Numbered from the stretch's first letter, positions 27,325 through 40,566 are shown. The stretch: 64,000 bases of DNA from Oxyruncus cristatus (GCA_013399855.1 VXAY01006164.1:124296-188295); one strand, 5' to 3'. Numbers and translations are program-made. The notes: generated from the letters alone by a model not told the origin.

Positions 27325-27728
27325 TGTATGCATGCTTAATTAGATGCTGCTATTGTTGGTCTATGTTTGGCCCAGCCACCTGTGGTTTGTACTTTTCCTG
27401 CCAAGATATGGGAAAACAAGGCCTGATAAATGGAAACTTCATCACTGAAGGCAGCACTTTGTATAAACTAAAATTATATGGTCTCTCACTATTGGCTGAT
27501 GGCCTTTCAAGGGCATTTGAAGGAGAAAGTGAAGAGAAGGGTGATGAAGTAAACCCTCAGACTCATTAAGGGAAGACCCTCCAAGGTGCATCCCGCAGGC
27601 ACGGGGGAATTCCAATGTCCACACGCGTGCGCAGAAGGGGCACCACTGACATAACGGGGGAGGGACCGAGGGCCTCTGGCTGGGCCGTGCTGGCCACACC
27701 TGCCCAGGTAGATGTCACTGGCAAATTG

Positions 27729-27738
27729 GATAAAAAAG
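27729..27738 (+). promoter_or_regulatory. TATA-like box in the solo LTR
   Basis: gataaaaaag lies about 250 bp before the AATAAA signal, a plausible spacing for an LTR with a long R region. Transcription would start near 27755-27765. Confidence 0.4.
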
Positions 27739-27982
27739 CAGGCAGCTCATGCTCAGGGACACTCACACTTCACACAGAGGACCACCCTTTTGCGGGGACA
27801 CCCGCTGTGTGTGAGCCTGCTGACCCTCCAAGGACACAGCTGCTTCAGAGAATCGTTAGTGTTAGGAGTTGGTGAGATAACCTTGTAAGTTACACCTGCG
27901 TGAGTGTGGGCTTTTACTGAGGGCTTATTTTCCCTTCTCTTTTCTGTCTACCGTTTCCTTGTTTTGTTGGCCACATCTTTGT

Positions 27983-27988
27983 AATAAA
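27983..27988 (+). terminator. Polyadenylation signal in the solo LTR
   Basis: AATAAA is followed about 20 bp later by a CA (tgagctttca) and then T/G-rich sequence, as expected for an LTR cleavage site. In sense orientation it could cause premature polyadenylation of the host intron. Confidence 0.6.
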
Positions 27989-28061
27989 TACTGGGTTTTT
28001 TGAGCTTTCAACAGTGTTTTTGGTTTCAATTTCGGCATCACTTCGAACCCTCCCTGAAACA

Positions 28062-28066
28062 TAGTT
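28062..28066 (+). repeat. Right target-site duplication of the solo LTR
   Basis: TAGTT follows the terminal CA and is identical to 27320-27324. Confidence 0.75.
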
Positions 28067-30051
28067 TCACTTTAGGTAGTCCCATACTATTAGTTTGTAA
28101 TTTCTGTGATTTTATGGTTGTTTTTCTCCTCTTGTGAGGAGCTCCCCCTGCAAGGGCAAAATTTAGCAAAATTAATACTAAAAGCAAGATCATGACTCAG
28201 TAAGAGTAGTGCTGTTGACAATAGTGGTACCAATATCACACAGCAAAAGTAGAACAAAAATTCAAAAAGTCTAATATTTCTGTATGTAGACAAATACTAA
28301 CATGAATTAGTTGTCACAAACAGGATGCTTAGCCCTCAGTGTACACTCAACAGAATTTCTGCACATTATGTCTTTCAAGGATTGTAAAGACGTATTGATT
28401 GGCTGATGAAACACGAGGCATTTTAAGATTGTTCTTTGAAGTAAAACTTTTTGTTTGTGTTACAGTATTTTTCTTTTATGAAGCTCTGCAATACTCAGTT
28501 ACCAGAACTGAGGTTAAAGCTGCTTAGTTCATTTGAGTATGCAAAAGGGGAGTTATTCAGAAGAATAACTCCTTGGCATGTTTTGTGCTGTTCTTCTGCA
28601 ACCAAAATAATTTTTAAAGCTTTACAGTATTAGACATGTTTTTTATAAATTGCTGGTGCAGAACCTCTTTACAACTTCAGTGTGTGTAGGAGATGCTCCC
28701 ATACAAACTTGAGCTGCCCTCTCGACCTTGAAATGTGGTCATTTCCTGCATCTGTCAGGCTGCTCCGTGACTGCTTTCATTCTCTTGTCAGTCAACTTCT
28801 CACTGATGCTAATTAGGGTGTTAGAGCCTCACATTATTAGGTCTAAATTAGATAACTTTTTGGTGAATCCAGCAAATGCTGAATAATGCATTTCTGTCTG
28901 GGTTATGTAGGCTTTATGAGGAGGCTGTATGAATATGTATTGTGGGAGAGGCGCTTCACGGTGTGTATACATTTACATTCACACCTGTGTCAAAAATAGG
29001 TCTGTTAATTATGGTTTGTGGAGATGCCAGATGTAAACAAAGAGCTGTTTTGTTAATGAATTATTTTAAAATAGTTCCTAGTATGGCATAGTGTCTTTTG
29101 CAAAGGGTAGTTACAGCAGGAAAGATAAAAGGCTGCAATAAGATTTGAGATCAGCACCACTCCTTGTTTCTGCTGTGTAACAGGAAATGTCAGAATACTG
29201 TTTTCCCTATTATTTCATAGTGGAATATTAACTGCTGTTATACAACCAGCTGTTTATCACTGAATGCACTTTTTTTTTTTTTTTAATCTCCAAGGTGCAA
29301 AGAGTATGTGCATTTAAAGTGGATGATTTATTCCATAGTAAGTCTGTCTCATCATCATTCTGCAGTGTGATGAATGTCTGCTGGCTTATCTCTTTTCATA
29401 ATATAACTCTGTTTACCTGAGGATAATGGCAGACCACGGTGAGCAAACTGCTGTGGAGGAGCTGCTAAACTCCACACTGCTATCTAGACTAATGTTTTCA
29501 CATGCTGGGAATAGCAGCATTCAGGTTGTTACCGGGAGGGGACAATTTTAAAGTAATTTTTTACTATTGAAATAAAAGCGGTAGAGTTGAAGGGGGTATC
29601 TAATGCAGTAGTATACAGTGTGAGACTTCACAGTGAGTTATAGTGGTAAGTCCTTTGTTCCTGCACAACGAGACACTTTAAGGCTGTGGCTGAACTTTGT
29701 TACTTTTCAGTCTCTCTGTGGCCATTTTCATCCACTGTTATTTTGGTAGGAGTTCAGTAAATTTGAATCATGCTTTCTGATTCAGTAAGTTTTAATTTGG
29801 TAGTATGAATGAATAAATTTAAGGCTTTCCATGTGTCATTCTGGTAATAAAAAAGTTGATGCAGGAGGGGTAGCATGATTTAGGAGATGTTGTTTTTATA
29901 TTCTTTTTGTGGGATGATGACCAAGGACTCAGGCAAGGGCTAAGGCTTACTATCTGCACCATACATTATAATTTTATATCTTTGCAGATGGAGACCTGCA
30001 TAGTTGATGTTAAGAAGGGCAGACCTGGCTGAAGTAGGAGATCCTATGGAG
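28067..30051. other. Unique intronic DNA, possibly containing conserved noncoding sequence
   Basis: No gene recognised. The part at 28800-29060 is dense in TAAT cores and has a forkhead-like GTAAACAA at 29033-29040. A T15 run is at 29270-29284. Confidence 0.5.
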
Positions 30052-30652
30052 TTAGGATGGTCCTGAGAAAGCATCATGAAAAGTTGAACATGAGCCCACA
30101 GTGTGCACTGTTGCCCAGAAACCAACTGCATCTGGGCTGCATCAAAAGCAGTGTGGCCAGCGGGCCAAGGGGAGTGATTCTGCCCCTCTACTCTGCCCCC
30201 ATAAGACTTTGCCTCAGCACAGGAAAGACTTGGACCTTTTGGAACAGATCCAGAGGAGGCCACAAAGGTAATCAGAGGGCAGAAGCACAGGCTTAGAGTT
30301 GGATTTGTTCAACCTGGAGACAAGAACAATCTGGGCTCTGGGGAGACCTTAGTGGTCCTTCCAGTACCTGAAGGGGGCTTACTAAACAAAAGGGAGAGCC
30401 ATTTTTACACAGACATAGGGCAAGGGTCAATGGTTTTAAACTAAAAGAGGAGAGATTTAGATTAGACGTTAGGAAGAAATTCTTTACTGTCATGGTGGTG
30501 AGGCAGTAGAACAGGTTTCCTGGAAAAGTCGTGGATGCCCCATCACTGGAAGTGTCCAACACCAGGGTGATGAGAGGAATCTGATCTAGTGGGTAGCACT
30601 CCTGCCCATGGCAGGGGTGTTGGAACCAAAGGACCTCTAAGGTCTCTATGCA
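30052..30652 (+). mobile_element. CR1 LINE 3' part, sense (about 0.6 kb)
   Basis: It begins in the CR1 stretch encoding LNMSPQCALL and continues LGCIKSSVAS and ILPLYSA (frame 30057-30296). It then reaches the C-terminal region (complement frame 30293-30658) and the 3' end with gacctctaaggtctctatg. It has several frameshifts. Confidence 0.93.
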
Positions 30653-33600
30653 AAACAAAATTTCAGCAAGAATGACTCACTATTTATTCACCTGTAAATA
30701 ATTTGGCCATCCTACTGTATTTTGGCATAGAATACTGATGTTTTAAGGACTGAATAATATGCAGTGCCATTTAGTAATAAAATAAGTTCTTAGTTATTTT
30801 TAGAAGAATTTTAAAGACTTACAGTAAATTCTCTGTTGGTGACTGAAAGCATTTTATAATGAAAAAGAGTGGTAGCCTAGAAAATAACACAAATGTAGAG
30901 GGCCTAATCCTATTGCTAGTCTTTCATGACCTTATTTAATTTGTGAGCAGGCTGCAGAGAACTGAATATTTTCAGCAAATATTCTGTATTATTTGCATTC
31001 TCAGATGTAAGAATTGTTCCGGCACTATGGAAATTCATGTTGGAGTTAATGTAGTATAGAAGAACACAATTCATGTCTACGTATATGTTGCTTATTAAAA
31101 TCTTGTTTTTCCCACTTATACAAGCATCTGTAAAAGAATCACCATAAACTCACTAATTCCTATTAGATATGACCTGTACTTCCCTTTGACTGTGTTACAG
31201 GGATGAATTTACCAGTTTAAAGAAAGTTACTCTTCCTTAGAGTGGGGACCCCACTGCACTGACATCAGTATTTTCCAAAAATAATTCAGTTTATTCTCCG
31301 TGAAAAATGTCTCCTCTGGTTTTAGGCTGTGTTATTGTTTCCATAGGGATGATTTTCTCTCTTTTCTTTGTCTCTTTTTGCTTATTTTTTATTTTCCAAA
31401 CTACTCCTATCTCAAGATGTATGAAAACAAGCCAATAGAAAGATATCAAACAAGAACAGACAAAGATATTGTTTTCCCTGGAACAAACAAACAAAACTGT
31501 AGTAAAATATCCATCTTGAGGCAGTAGGAGAACTGCAGAAAAAATTATGCCAAAAGCTCAGCATTATAGCAGGGCAAAAACCCCCAGTAATTAGGAGTAT
31601 CTCTGCTTGTGTTCTGAATAGGCACTCCTGTTTTGGAATTCTGTGCCAATTATATGAGTAACACAAACTATAATAGGAAGACATTTCTGTATTCATGTGG
31701 GACAAATTTAAATATTCATAAGAATGCTCATACTTTTATTTCTGTGTACATAATAATTTGGGATGCTTTTCACATGTAAACCTGACACAATTCCCTAAAA
31801 TATTGTCCCAATTAAAAAAACATGCACTTTTTGTACTTCTGAAATATGAATTATCTGTAATTTAGCATGGAGAGGACCAAGTCAGAAATACTTCATGTTT
31901 GAAGGTCTTTCTTAAGGGTCTGCCAAAAAAGGAAATCCACCTTATGCAATAAAGACAGTGAATTTTTTTATAATTAAAAACAAAAAACAAATAAACAAAA
32001 CTGGAGGCAACTTACATTGGAGTAGTTGTAGGTGACTCTGCAGACACCTGCAGAAAGGCTGTGGTAGAGAAAAGTTAGGAAAAGCAGGAGAGAAGCTATT
32101 ATTGGAGAATGTCAAGCTGGAAACTTGTTGCATTTTGAGTGTAAACCAAAGAAAATTTCCTTTAAGACATAATTTATTTTTTGGGTAATGCTCACTTTTA
32201 TTTAGGACATCTGACTCCATCATTCTTACAGCTTTGAATATCATTACGTTAGGAAGCTATATAAGAAAATTCATGATCAAAATTAGAAATATAATTAGAA
32301 TTATAATGTTTTAATCTGCAGCTAGTTTTTGGGAAACTGGACCCATGCACTTTCAATGTAGGTAAGACTTTGCAGCTAAAAATGTAAGCTACATTTATGG
32401 TAGCCAGTGGCTATTTGTATATGTGTGTAACTTAGTTGCATACACATTATGTACGCCTACTTGCTAATTTTGATAGTTTTAAAAAATTGATTTTGATATG
32501 TGCTAGGACTGTATGTTTATGATGCTGGTGATAGCATGGATGTCACAGCTAGGACAGCACTGAGTCTGCAAGCTTTCACTTGCACTTCATTGCCTCCAGC
32601 CAAAGTTTTTCAGGGATATTTTTCTGAATGATGAAAGGGTTGTCACTGAATAGACATGCTTGGAGAAAATGCCCTGCTGGTGGAGCAAGAATAGTTCTAG
32701 TGGTTTAACTGGAGTTATGACAGGGCTCACAGCTCATCTTCTACCCTGGGAAGATGTCCTTACAAAGTAAGTATGACTTAAACAGTCTGAAGAAAATGTA
32801 TTTGTTTTCCTCTTTATCTGATCTTCACAATTATGAATGTTCAGCCATGACAGACTTAAGTTGGATATAATGTGAAGAGAATATGAAGTGGCTGAGCTAA
32901 GGAGGCCTGTGATTTATGAACAGGCTGTGAGACACCTCTGTTTTCTTCTTCGCTTTTCTATTCTTTGCCTTTTTGCCCTTTTGTATCATTTCAGACGCAG
33001 ACCACTTTCCTCTTTGTTCAGTGCCTGCTGCTGTCTTACCCATTTCCTCTTGCATGGTAATGAGGCTGCCCTTTGCCTATCATCAGATCATAATGCTTGT
33101 TTTTGATTTCCTCACACTGTATATTTTCAAAATATATTTTGTAAAGTTTTATTTTTGAATGAGTTCATTTAAAAAAAGACCTTCCCTATAGTTCAGCTCT
33201 AATAAATGGGAAATGTTTACGCAAAGTTTCTATTACAACATTTCTCTGTTGTGTTACTGCTTTAGGATGTATCTTTAACTGAATGACAGGCACCTTCAGA
33301 GGGTTGTTAGTCTCTGAGTTCTTTGGGGATCACTATCTTCACCAAAATCTCAGGGAGATTAGTATAAATATGTTTTTATCTTAGGGATTTCAGTAAAGTA
33401 CCTAGAATTTGGTGTGATGAACTTGGGCTATGTTATCTCTGTACCTCTGTACAGGCAGAACAGAAGGATTTTGGTCCATAATTAAGGTTCCAGTTACTGT
33501 GTACAATGTACAAGCAATAAATCCACTTAGCAGGAGGATTAGTAGTGTCTTTTCTACCTCTTTAACTTTAAGATTAGTTCATATTTGATTTGACTGTAAA

Positions 33601-34625
33601 AAGCACGAAAGCTGTTCACAAACTATTAACTGTTCCAGTCCTAAGATATGTTGAACACACATAATGGGAAATGAAAAATTAGCTTTGTAACTGCAATTCA
33701 ATAATGTCTTATTTAACTAAGAACTGCATTTTGTAAGGTGTATACTTATGAAAATGTTCTGAGATTTTTTAAAATAATTTCTAACTCTTATAACAGTTAC
33801 CACCCTTAATCAAATGCTCAATTATGCTGAAAACCCTTTTTAATAAAATGTAAATAAATGCCTGTCAGAAGGGCAAATAATTCATCAGGTAGATACCACT
33901 GGCACTCTGAATGCCAATTTTGTGCCTTTCAGTAGCCTTGGAACTTGCAATTTTATCCTTTGTCTGTTTTAAATTCACTGCCTAACAGTAAATACGCTGT
34001 TCTAAGTTCTCCCTCAAGACAGTTTCCAAAACCTGATTTTTAAATGGGTGAGAGAATAAGCTTATGCCACAAGGCTTGTTTCCATACATTCTGTGCTCAT
34101 ACTTTATGTAGAGACACCTGGTTGATAAAATGAGAATACATTTGCCTTTTTGTGCTAGCATGTCAGAGCAATTAGGCAATCTGAGTCCTCTTGCAGGTTT
34201 ATTTCAGAATTTTTCCCTAAGTTAACTTGGACAGGTTTCTATTACCTGACTCCCATAACTCCTCTTTTATTCGCTGCGGATGAAGTAGGGAAAGGGTCAA
34301 TAGGAATTAAGCTGCTTAGCAAAAACCAAGGATTTTTAGGATCTAACTATTCCTACTCTTGGGTCCAATCTACACTTAATTGAGATATATCTGCTATATC
34401 CTTTGTTTTACCTTACAGTCCTAACTATTTCTTAGTGTAAAAAAGACCCTTCCGGCTCTTGTTTTGCTTATTGGTTTATCCTTCAGCTCTTAGGACCACA
34501 GATTGAGCCATTTCAGATAGGGACAATTATCCCTCATATTCATTATCTTCTGTATGATGTGAGCTAATTTTATGACCCTTGGATGAAAGCAAGAATCCTG
34601 CACAATTATGCAGTAGTATGCAGAG
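30653..34625. other. Unique intronic DNA
   Basis: About 4 kb of AT-rich sequence. Open frames of up to 100 codons occur (31942-32244, minus), none with a recognisable domain. Confidence 0.55.
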
Positions 34626-36506
34626 ATGCAAAAGGTGCTTCTCACTGTACTCAAATACAAAAAGGAAGCGTACAAGAGGTGGAAGCAGAGAGAGGTGACC
34701 TGTAAGGAATGTAGAGGTACTGTATCCTCATGTAGGAATTGGGTTATGAAAGCCAAAGCCCACCTGGAGTTGAATCTCATTGCGGGCGTGAAGGGTAACA
34801 AGAAAGGTTTCTACAGGTATATCAGCAGCAAAAGGATACTGCTGAGTGGGACAAAGAATCTGATGAAGGACGTGGAAAAGGCTGAGGTACTCAGTGTCTT
34901 CTTCCCCTGTAATGGTTTTAATCTGTCTGCAATCCCTGGTGCCCGATACCAGTGGGAAAGTTTGGAACAAGGAAGACTTTCCCTTGGTGGAGGAGGATCA
35001 GGTTATGGAACACCTAAACAGACCAGACATACAGAAGTGAACAGGACCTCCTAGGATGTAGTCACGGGTGGTGAGGGAGCTGGCTGATGTTATTGCAAGG
35101 CCTCTCTTGATAATTTTTGCAAGGTCATGGCACTTGGGACTAGAGGAAAGCCTGTCTTCAAGAAGGGCAAGAAACTTGGATCCTTGGCAAGATCCTTGGA
35201 AAAGCAATGGAGCAAATTTCACCTGGAATCCACTTCCAAAGATAGGATAGACAAGAAGGAAGTATGCAGCATTAATTTATGACATGGAAATTTCACCTGA
35301 ACAACCTCATAGTCTTCCATAATGAAGTCATTAGGTTGATGGATGGGGGGTTAAGTGTGGATGTTTATCTTGACTGTGGCAAATCTTTTGGCTCTGTCTA
35401 CCATCATATCCTCATAGACAAATTGATGAAGTATGGACTAGATGAATGGGGAGGTGGAATTGAAAACTGGATGAATGTCCAGTCTCAAAGAGTTGTGATT
35501 CCTGACATGAAGTCCAAGTTGAGAATGGTCACTAGTGGTGTACTGAGGAAATCAGTACTGGATCCAGTACTGTTTACCATCTTCATTAATGATCAGAATG
35601 ATGAGACAGAGAAAAACCTGAGCAAGTTTGCAGATGGTACAAATATAGAAGGACTGGCTGACAAACAGATGGCTGTGCTGCCTTTCAGAGAGACTGGCAC
35701 TGGCTGAAGAATAGACTGACATGAAGTTCAAGAAAGGGAAACCAGGGAGAAATAACTCCAGGCACTGGTAGAGGCTGGAGGCTGACTGAGTGGAAAGCAA
35801 CTTCACAGAAAAGGACCTGTGGGTCCTAATGGACACCGAGTTGAACGTGAACCAGCAGTGCAGCCTTGTGACTGAGAACAGCAACTCTCTCAGCTGCCTT
35901 AGGCAGAACACTGTCAGCAGGTGGAGGGAGATGATCCTGCACCTCTACTCAGCAGTGAATAGTGAGGCAGCGTCTGGAGTCCTGTGTCCGGTCCTGTGCT
36001 CCCCATTACAAGGGAGGTATGGACACGCTGGAGTAAGTCCAGCAAAGGGCCAAAAAGTTCAAGAAACTGGATCATCTGACCTATGAGAAAAGGCTGAGTG
36101 AGCTGTGACTGTAACCCCTAAAGAAGAGAAGGCTCTGGGCAGTCTTACGAACGTGGAAAAATTCTCGACTGGCAGGTGGCAATGAAGTCTGAGCCAGACT
36201 GTTCTCAGTAGTGCCCATTGAAAAAGGCAATGAGCACAAATTGGAGCACAGGAAATTCCCTTGAATGCAGATTAATTTTATTTTTAACTTTTTCACAGTG
36301 AGGGTGGTCAAACACTGGAACCAGTCCCAGATCACTTCATCCCAAATCTCCATCATTCACAATACTCAAAAAGTGACTGCACGTGATCCTAAGCAGAACA
36401 ACCTGGTCTAGTGGGAGGCATCCCTGCCCAAGGCAGGAGAGATTGGGACTAGTTGATCTTTAAGGTCAATTCCAGTCCCTTAACATTCTCTGATGATTTT
36501 ATGATT
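34626..36506 (+). mobile_element. CR1 LINE, 1.9-kb 5'-truncated copy, sense
   Basis: The first 142-codon frame (34626-35054) reads the CR1 ORF2 linker before the polymerase, including KAHLELNLIAGVKGNKKGFY. The second (35279-35707) reads the reverse transcriptase: DCGKSFGSVYHHILIDKL, VTSGVLRKSVLDPVLFTIF and a FADG at about 35628, where active CR1 has FADD. A third (35790-36086) reads the post-polymerase part. The 3' end is ttgatctttaaggtcaattc. Frameshifts and the lost catalytic aspartate show it is inactive. Confidence 0.94.
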
Positions 36507-39500
36507 TGCACAGAGGTTCAAATTATATGATCTGCAGAAACCCCTTCTTTCCTTAGCCGTTCTGAGTTTCTGTCCCAGTGTTTTCCTGTAAGTTTGAGGA
36601 TTTTTTTCAAGTTTACAGTCTCAAACAAACCAAAAAAGCCACTTGTGAGAGCAGAAAAATGAACATGATTAACATTTCCATGCTTCTAACAATCAGATTT
36701 CATAAAAAAATCCACATTGCTTTTGTTTTATTAATTGATCATTCTTTAAAAAAACCCACAAACCAGTACAATCAGAAAAACAAGCAATGAAAAGAGCTAC
36801 TGTTATGGATTTTGGGAATATCTTTAAGTAGATTATTCAGCATAATTGTGGGGGTTTCTTGTTTTTTTCTTTACCTTATTTCTCTTTCATAATTCCATTT
36901 GGAACATCTCCACAGAAACCCCTTCTATAGTTCAACTATAATTTTTTGAAAGATTCCAGTACTGTCTGATTAGGTTTTCATTTTTATGTTCAATTTTCAC
37001 TTTTTTTTTTTTACACAATTACTAAAACTACAGTTTTGTGTGATTGTTTCTTCATTGTTTTTTAGCAAGTCTTTTCATTGTATTAATCTAAAGTATTCAG
37101 TTTGTAATTTGGCCCTTGGTATTCTGAGATTGCCTTGGAAATAGTCAAATTTAAAATGATACCACTGACACCCTTTTTTTTAATGTCATTTTTGTTTCTA
37201 AATTATGAAGTTGCATATGTTTGTAATTTGATAATGTACCCTTTACTTGTTGAGGAACTTCAAGGAACTTCTAATGAGGTGTGAAAATCAGCATAGTTTG
37301 TGGGGTCTTGATAGCAGTTGACAAAGTGGTTGAGATGGATTTAATCTAAAAAGACTTTGTGGAATCCTGAAATATGTCCTTGTGCATGAATTTTTATAGT
37401 TATGATAATAACTATGCTATGAATGTTACAATGTGAAAAGCTGTCAACATTTGTGACAAAATTTAAACTAATTATTTTTACAATGAAAGCCTGACTTGAC
37501 TGAGAATTTTCAGTTGACTTCAACTTCATTGGGACTAAAATTTAATCCCTAGGATTTTTTGAGCCTTTGTGCTAGAATGCTGTTTCTCTTTTATAAGTGG
37601 AAAATAATAGCTTACTTTCAGGTACAAGGAATGGAGAGAGATTATTTAAGATTACTCCCGGGATTTTTAATGGCCCATTAACATCAGTGAGAATTACCTG
37701 GATACAGAAAATGTGTATCCCTGTAGCGCAGAAATCAAAGGAGGCTAACAAAGGCTAAAGCAAGCCTTTGGCTTTCATGTAATGAAGAAAACCTAAGCAG
37801 GAGCAGGGGAGGTGCCCTGTACTGCACCTGCTAATCAAAAAATCCTTATGTGCAGACCAGAAAATCCTGACACATGATCCCTTACGCGCAAAGGTGTTGC
37901 AAAAAAAAGGACAGTAGGTTTTCAGCTGTATGAACAGTTAAGTCTGAAACCAGTAAGTCAAAGAAAGACTGAAACAGTAGTATTCTCACTGTTTCTCCTC
38001 TTAACACTTCCATAGAAAAACACATTGTTTTTCTACTATGCAGAATAGGGGTAATAGAAAGTATGACAGCATGTAAAAGTGATATAAAACACACATACCT
38101 AAATAGTATAGATGTGGCAGGAAAAATGGGGTTAAATAAACAGTGATCAGCTGATCTTTAAATTGGCTCATTCATCTATGTGCTGGCACAGGTTAAAAAG
38201 GAAGTAGTAACATGAACTGGTGCAGTTTACATTAATTACAGTCCCAGAGATCTGTCTGACAGGGGGAGAAGCAGTGGTAAACCTCAGGCAGAATCCTGTT
38301 TTCCATCAGATGTGTTTTATGGGCTTGTTATTTAGCTGTACTTTCAATTGTTGGATAGCACTTGTGCAATGTACAGCTTTTGTGAGTTCTGTTTCAATTT
38401 TTCACGACAGACTTTTAGTACTTTGAGCAGAGTTAATATGTCAAATTCTTTTATGGATTAGTAGCCTATGCTGATAATTCCTGCAAAACATAGATGTGTT
38501 TGTCGATGAGCAGCTACTCTTTCTCTCAAGCATGTGAATTTTAGAAATTTCTTTTTTTCTTTTTTTCCCTCAATATTCATTTTCTTTCATTTTTTTTATT
38601 TTTCCCCAGTTACAGCTGTAAATTCCTTTTACTGTTTTTCTGTTCTTATGTTGTCTTCTCTTCCTCTTCTCTAACTAAGCTGTGTTATACCAAGAACTAT
38701 TCTCCTGTCTTTTCATATCCATACCTCTACTCTACTGCTTTCCTTCAAAAAGCACAATCTTGTCTCTTACAATGTAAATCTGACTTTTAAACTTGCATAA
38801 AACTGTGAAACTGTTGATATTATGTTTAAGATCATATACCTTATTTGAACACAGGCTTTTTATAAATATGCTTCAAATATACATAAGAAAGGACTTTGTA
38901 TTTTCAGTCTCTCATCAACTAAATACTTATGCCCTCCTGGACATTACCTCCTTTGGCATTTCTACTGTGTAATGCCATTAGGATAACCTGGCAGTAGCTC
39001 CACTGCAGTAGTGGCATGACTTGATAGTGCAGCTGATGTTGTACAGAAAGGAACAGTTGAAATATCTGCATTCTCTCCATTTAACTATAGGTTTTTGTCT
39101 GTTTTTGTTCTTTGGTTCCATGTTCTGAACTTAAAATACATCCCCTCAGTCCCATCCTTTTCTCCTTTTGTTTCTTGGTGAAAGGAGTTTGCTTGTATTG
39201 TTCTGGTGAATGCCTTTTTGTGACAGCAAGGTTATCGTGAGATTTCCTAAAATCCTTGAATCATAAAGTCTAGTGCCACTTTGCTGGCTGACTTCTGTTT
39301 AGTGCTTTTTCCTGCAAGAACTGATTCCTGCTAAACTTTGTGCTCTCTTTTCCGAACTCACTGCAGTTTCAGCATGGGCTCAGTGAAGCTCATACACCTC
39401 TGTTGCCTGCTCCCCTCATCATGTCTTGCTTGTAAGCCAAGTGGAGTGACTGCCCAGTTCTTTACTGTCCTGTCCTGACGTAGGAATCCAGTCAGAGCTC

Positions 39501-40253
39501 ATTCAGTGATCTTTGTAATGGTCTGCAATCAATGATACTGATCATCTTTACCCCCAACCTATGAGAGTGAGGATTTTCCATGTAGTGTCAGTCAAATACC
39601 GTGCCAGTTGAGTGCCCTGTGGCTAACAGTACCGAGGGACAGATCACACTGGAGGGATAGTTACAGATAAAAGCAAATTCTGCTGCAAATTTATCTCTCT
39701 GAAACATAGGTTATTTTGGCAAAATTTTATGAAAACCCTTTAACTGTCCAAACTTTTTATCAAACAGCTTACTTTTAAATCCTTTTTTTTTCTCAGAATT
39801 TGTTGTTGGTTGTTTGATTGTTTCCTACCACTTTAATTTTTGTGCTTTGGTAAATACATCCAGATATGTAAATGCACCTCCAGATGTTTAAGTCAAATGT
39901 TTACAGAGCCTGTGTATCAGTCAGTCGCCTGTACTGGTTGTCAATAAGCAAATTCTTGAAGCTGAGAAAGATACGAAATAAGTTTAATATGCCACTGCCA
40001 AAGTCAGAAGTAGCATCAGTTCCAGAATAGTTTCTGTGGGTTTTTTTAACACTGGCCTTCTTGTTTGTCTTGATGAGAATGAGACTAGAATGTGTATGCT
40101 TTAAAAATAGGAGTTTCTTTGAGTTTTGGACAAACATCCCAGACCATGCATTGGTTTGTATTGAGAGAAGAACATATATCTCCACTTGCTATCTCTGTTT
40201 ACAATTTTATTGCCTTTGAAGAGTGGTTTAGAATACATATTCTTCATCTTAAG
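36507..40253. other. Unique intronic DNA
   Basis: AT-rich sequence with a short 8-bp-stem hairpin at 37749-37770 and a GC-richer, featureless patch near 39350-39660. No gene recognised. Confidence 0.55.
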
Positions 40254-40444
40254 AAATCTTTGTCTGAAGTCTGAATGCAAAAACCCTTCACTTGTTCCTA
40301 GGTTTCCTATTTCTTNTAAATCTTTGTCTGAAGTCTGAATTCAAATACATCATTGAATTTTCAATACTTAAATTACCTGCATTTTTTATTCAACTACTGG
40401 GTATTGCAAAAACCCTTCAGTTGTTCCTAGGTTTCCTATTTCTT
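40254..40444 (+). repeat. Interleaved direct duplication around an ambiguous base
   Basis: A 23-bp block (aaatctttgtctgaagtctg…) occurs at 40254-40276 and 40318-40340. A 40-bp block (tgcaaaaacccttcacttgt…) occurs at 40276-40315 and 40405-40444 with one mismatch. The order is A-B-N-A-spacer-B, with the window's only N at 40316. This is either a real local duplication or an assembly join. Confidence 0.9.
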
Positions 40445-40521
40445 CTATGGTATTTTCTTTATAAGCTTCCAGTTTCTGAATGATAACAGTTTAAGATCTT
40501 GAAACTGGTTATTTATTATTC

Positions 40522-40566
40522 TTTTGGTGGTGGTGGTGGTGGTTTTGTTTGTTTGGTTTGGTTTGG
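40522..40566 (+). repeat. (GGT)n and (TTTGG)n tract
   Basis: Six GGT units are followed by TTTG and TTTGG units, all G/T on the + strand. Confidence 0.85.

Larger units (their letters stand above)
27325..28061 (+). mobile_element. Solo LTR of an endogenous retrovirus (737 bp)
   Basis: The block starts with TGTATG, ends with GAAACA (short inverted ends TGT…ACA), and is flanked by a 5-bp direct repeat, TAGTT. It contains the parts of an LTR in order: a U3, a TATA-like gataaaaaag at 27729-27738, AATAAA at 27983-27988 and a CA at about 28010 as the likely R/U5 border. There is no primer-binding site or viral gene after it, so it is a solo LTR left by recombination. The segment 27590-27700 keeps many CpGs, so the insertion is probably fairly young. 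A 5-bp duplication fits ERVL-type or some ERVK-type elements. I cannot name the family. Confidence 0.82.

Noticed and set aside
27216..27569. 117-codon frame at the start of the solo LTR
   Set aside because: It straddles the LTR border and U3 and encodes no retroviral or cellular domain.
37749..37770. 8-bp stem hairpin (caaaggct / agcctttg)
   Set aside because: Too short to distinguish from chance; no flanking structure suggests a microRNA or element end.
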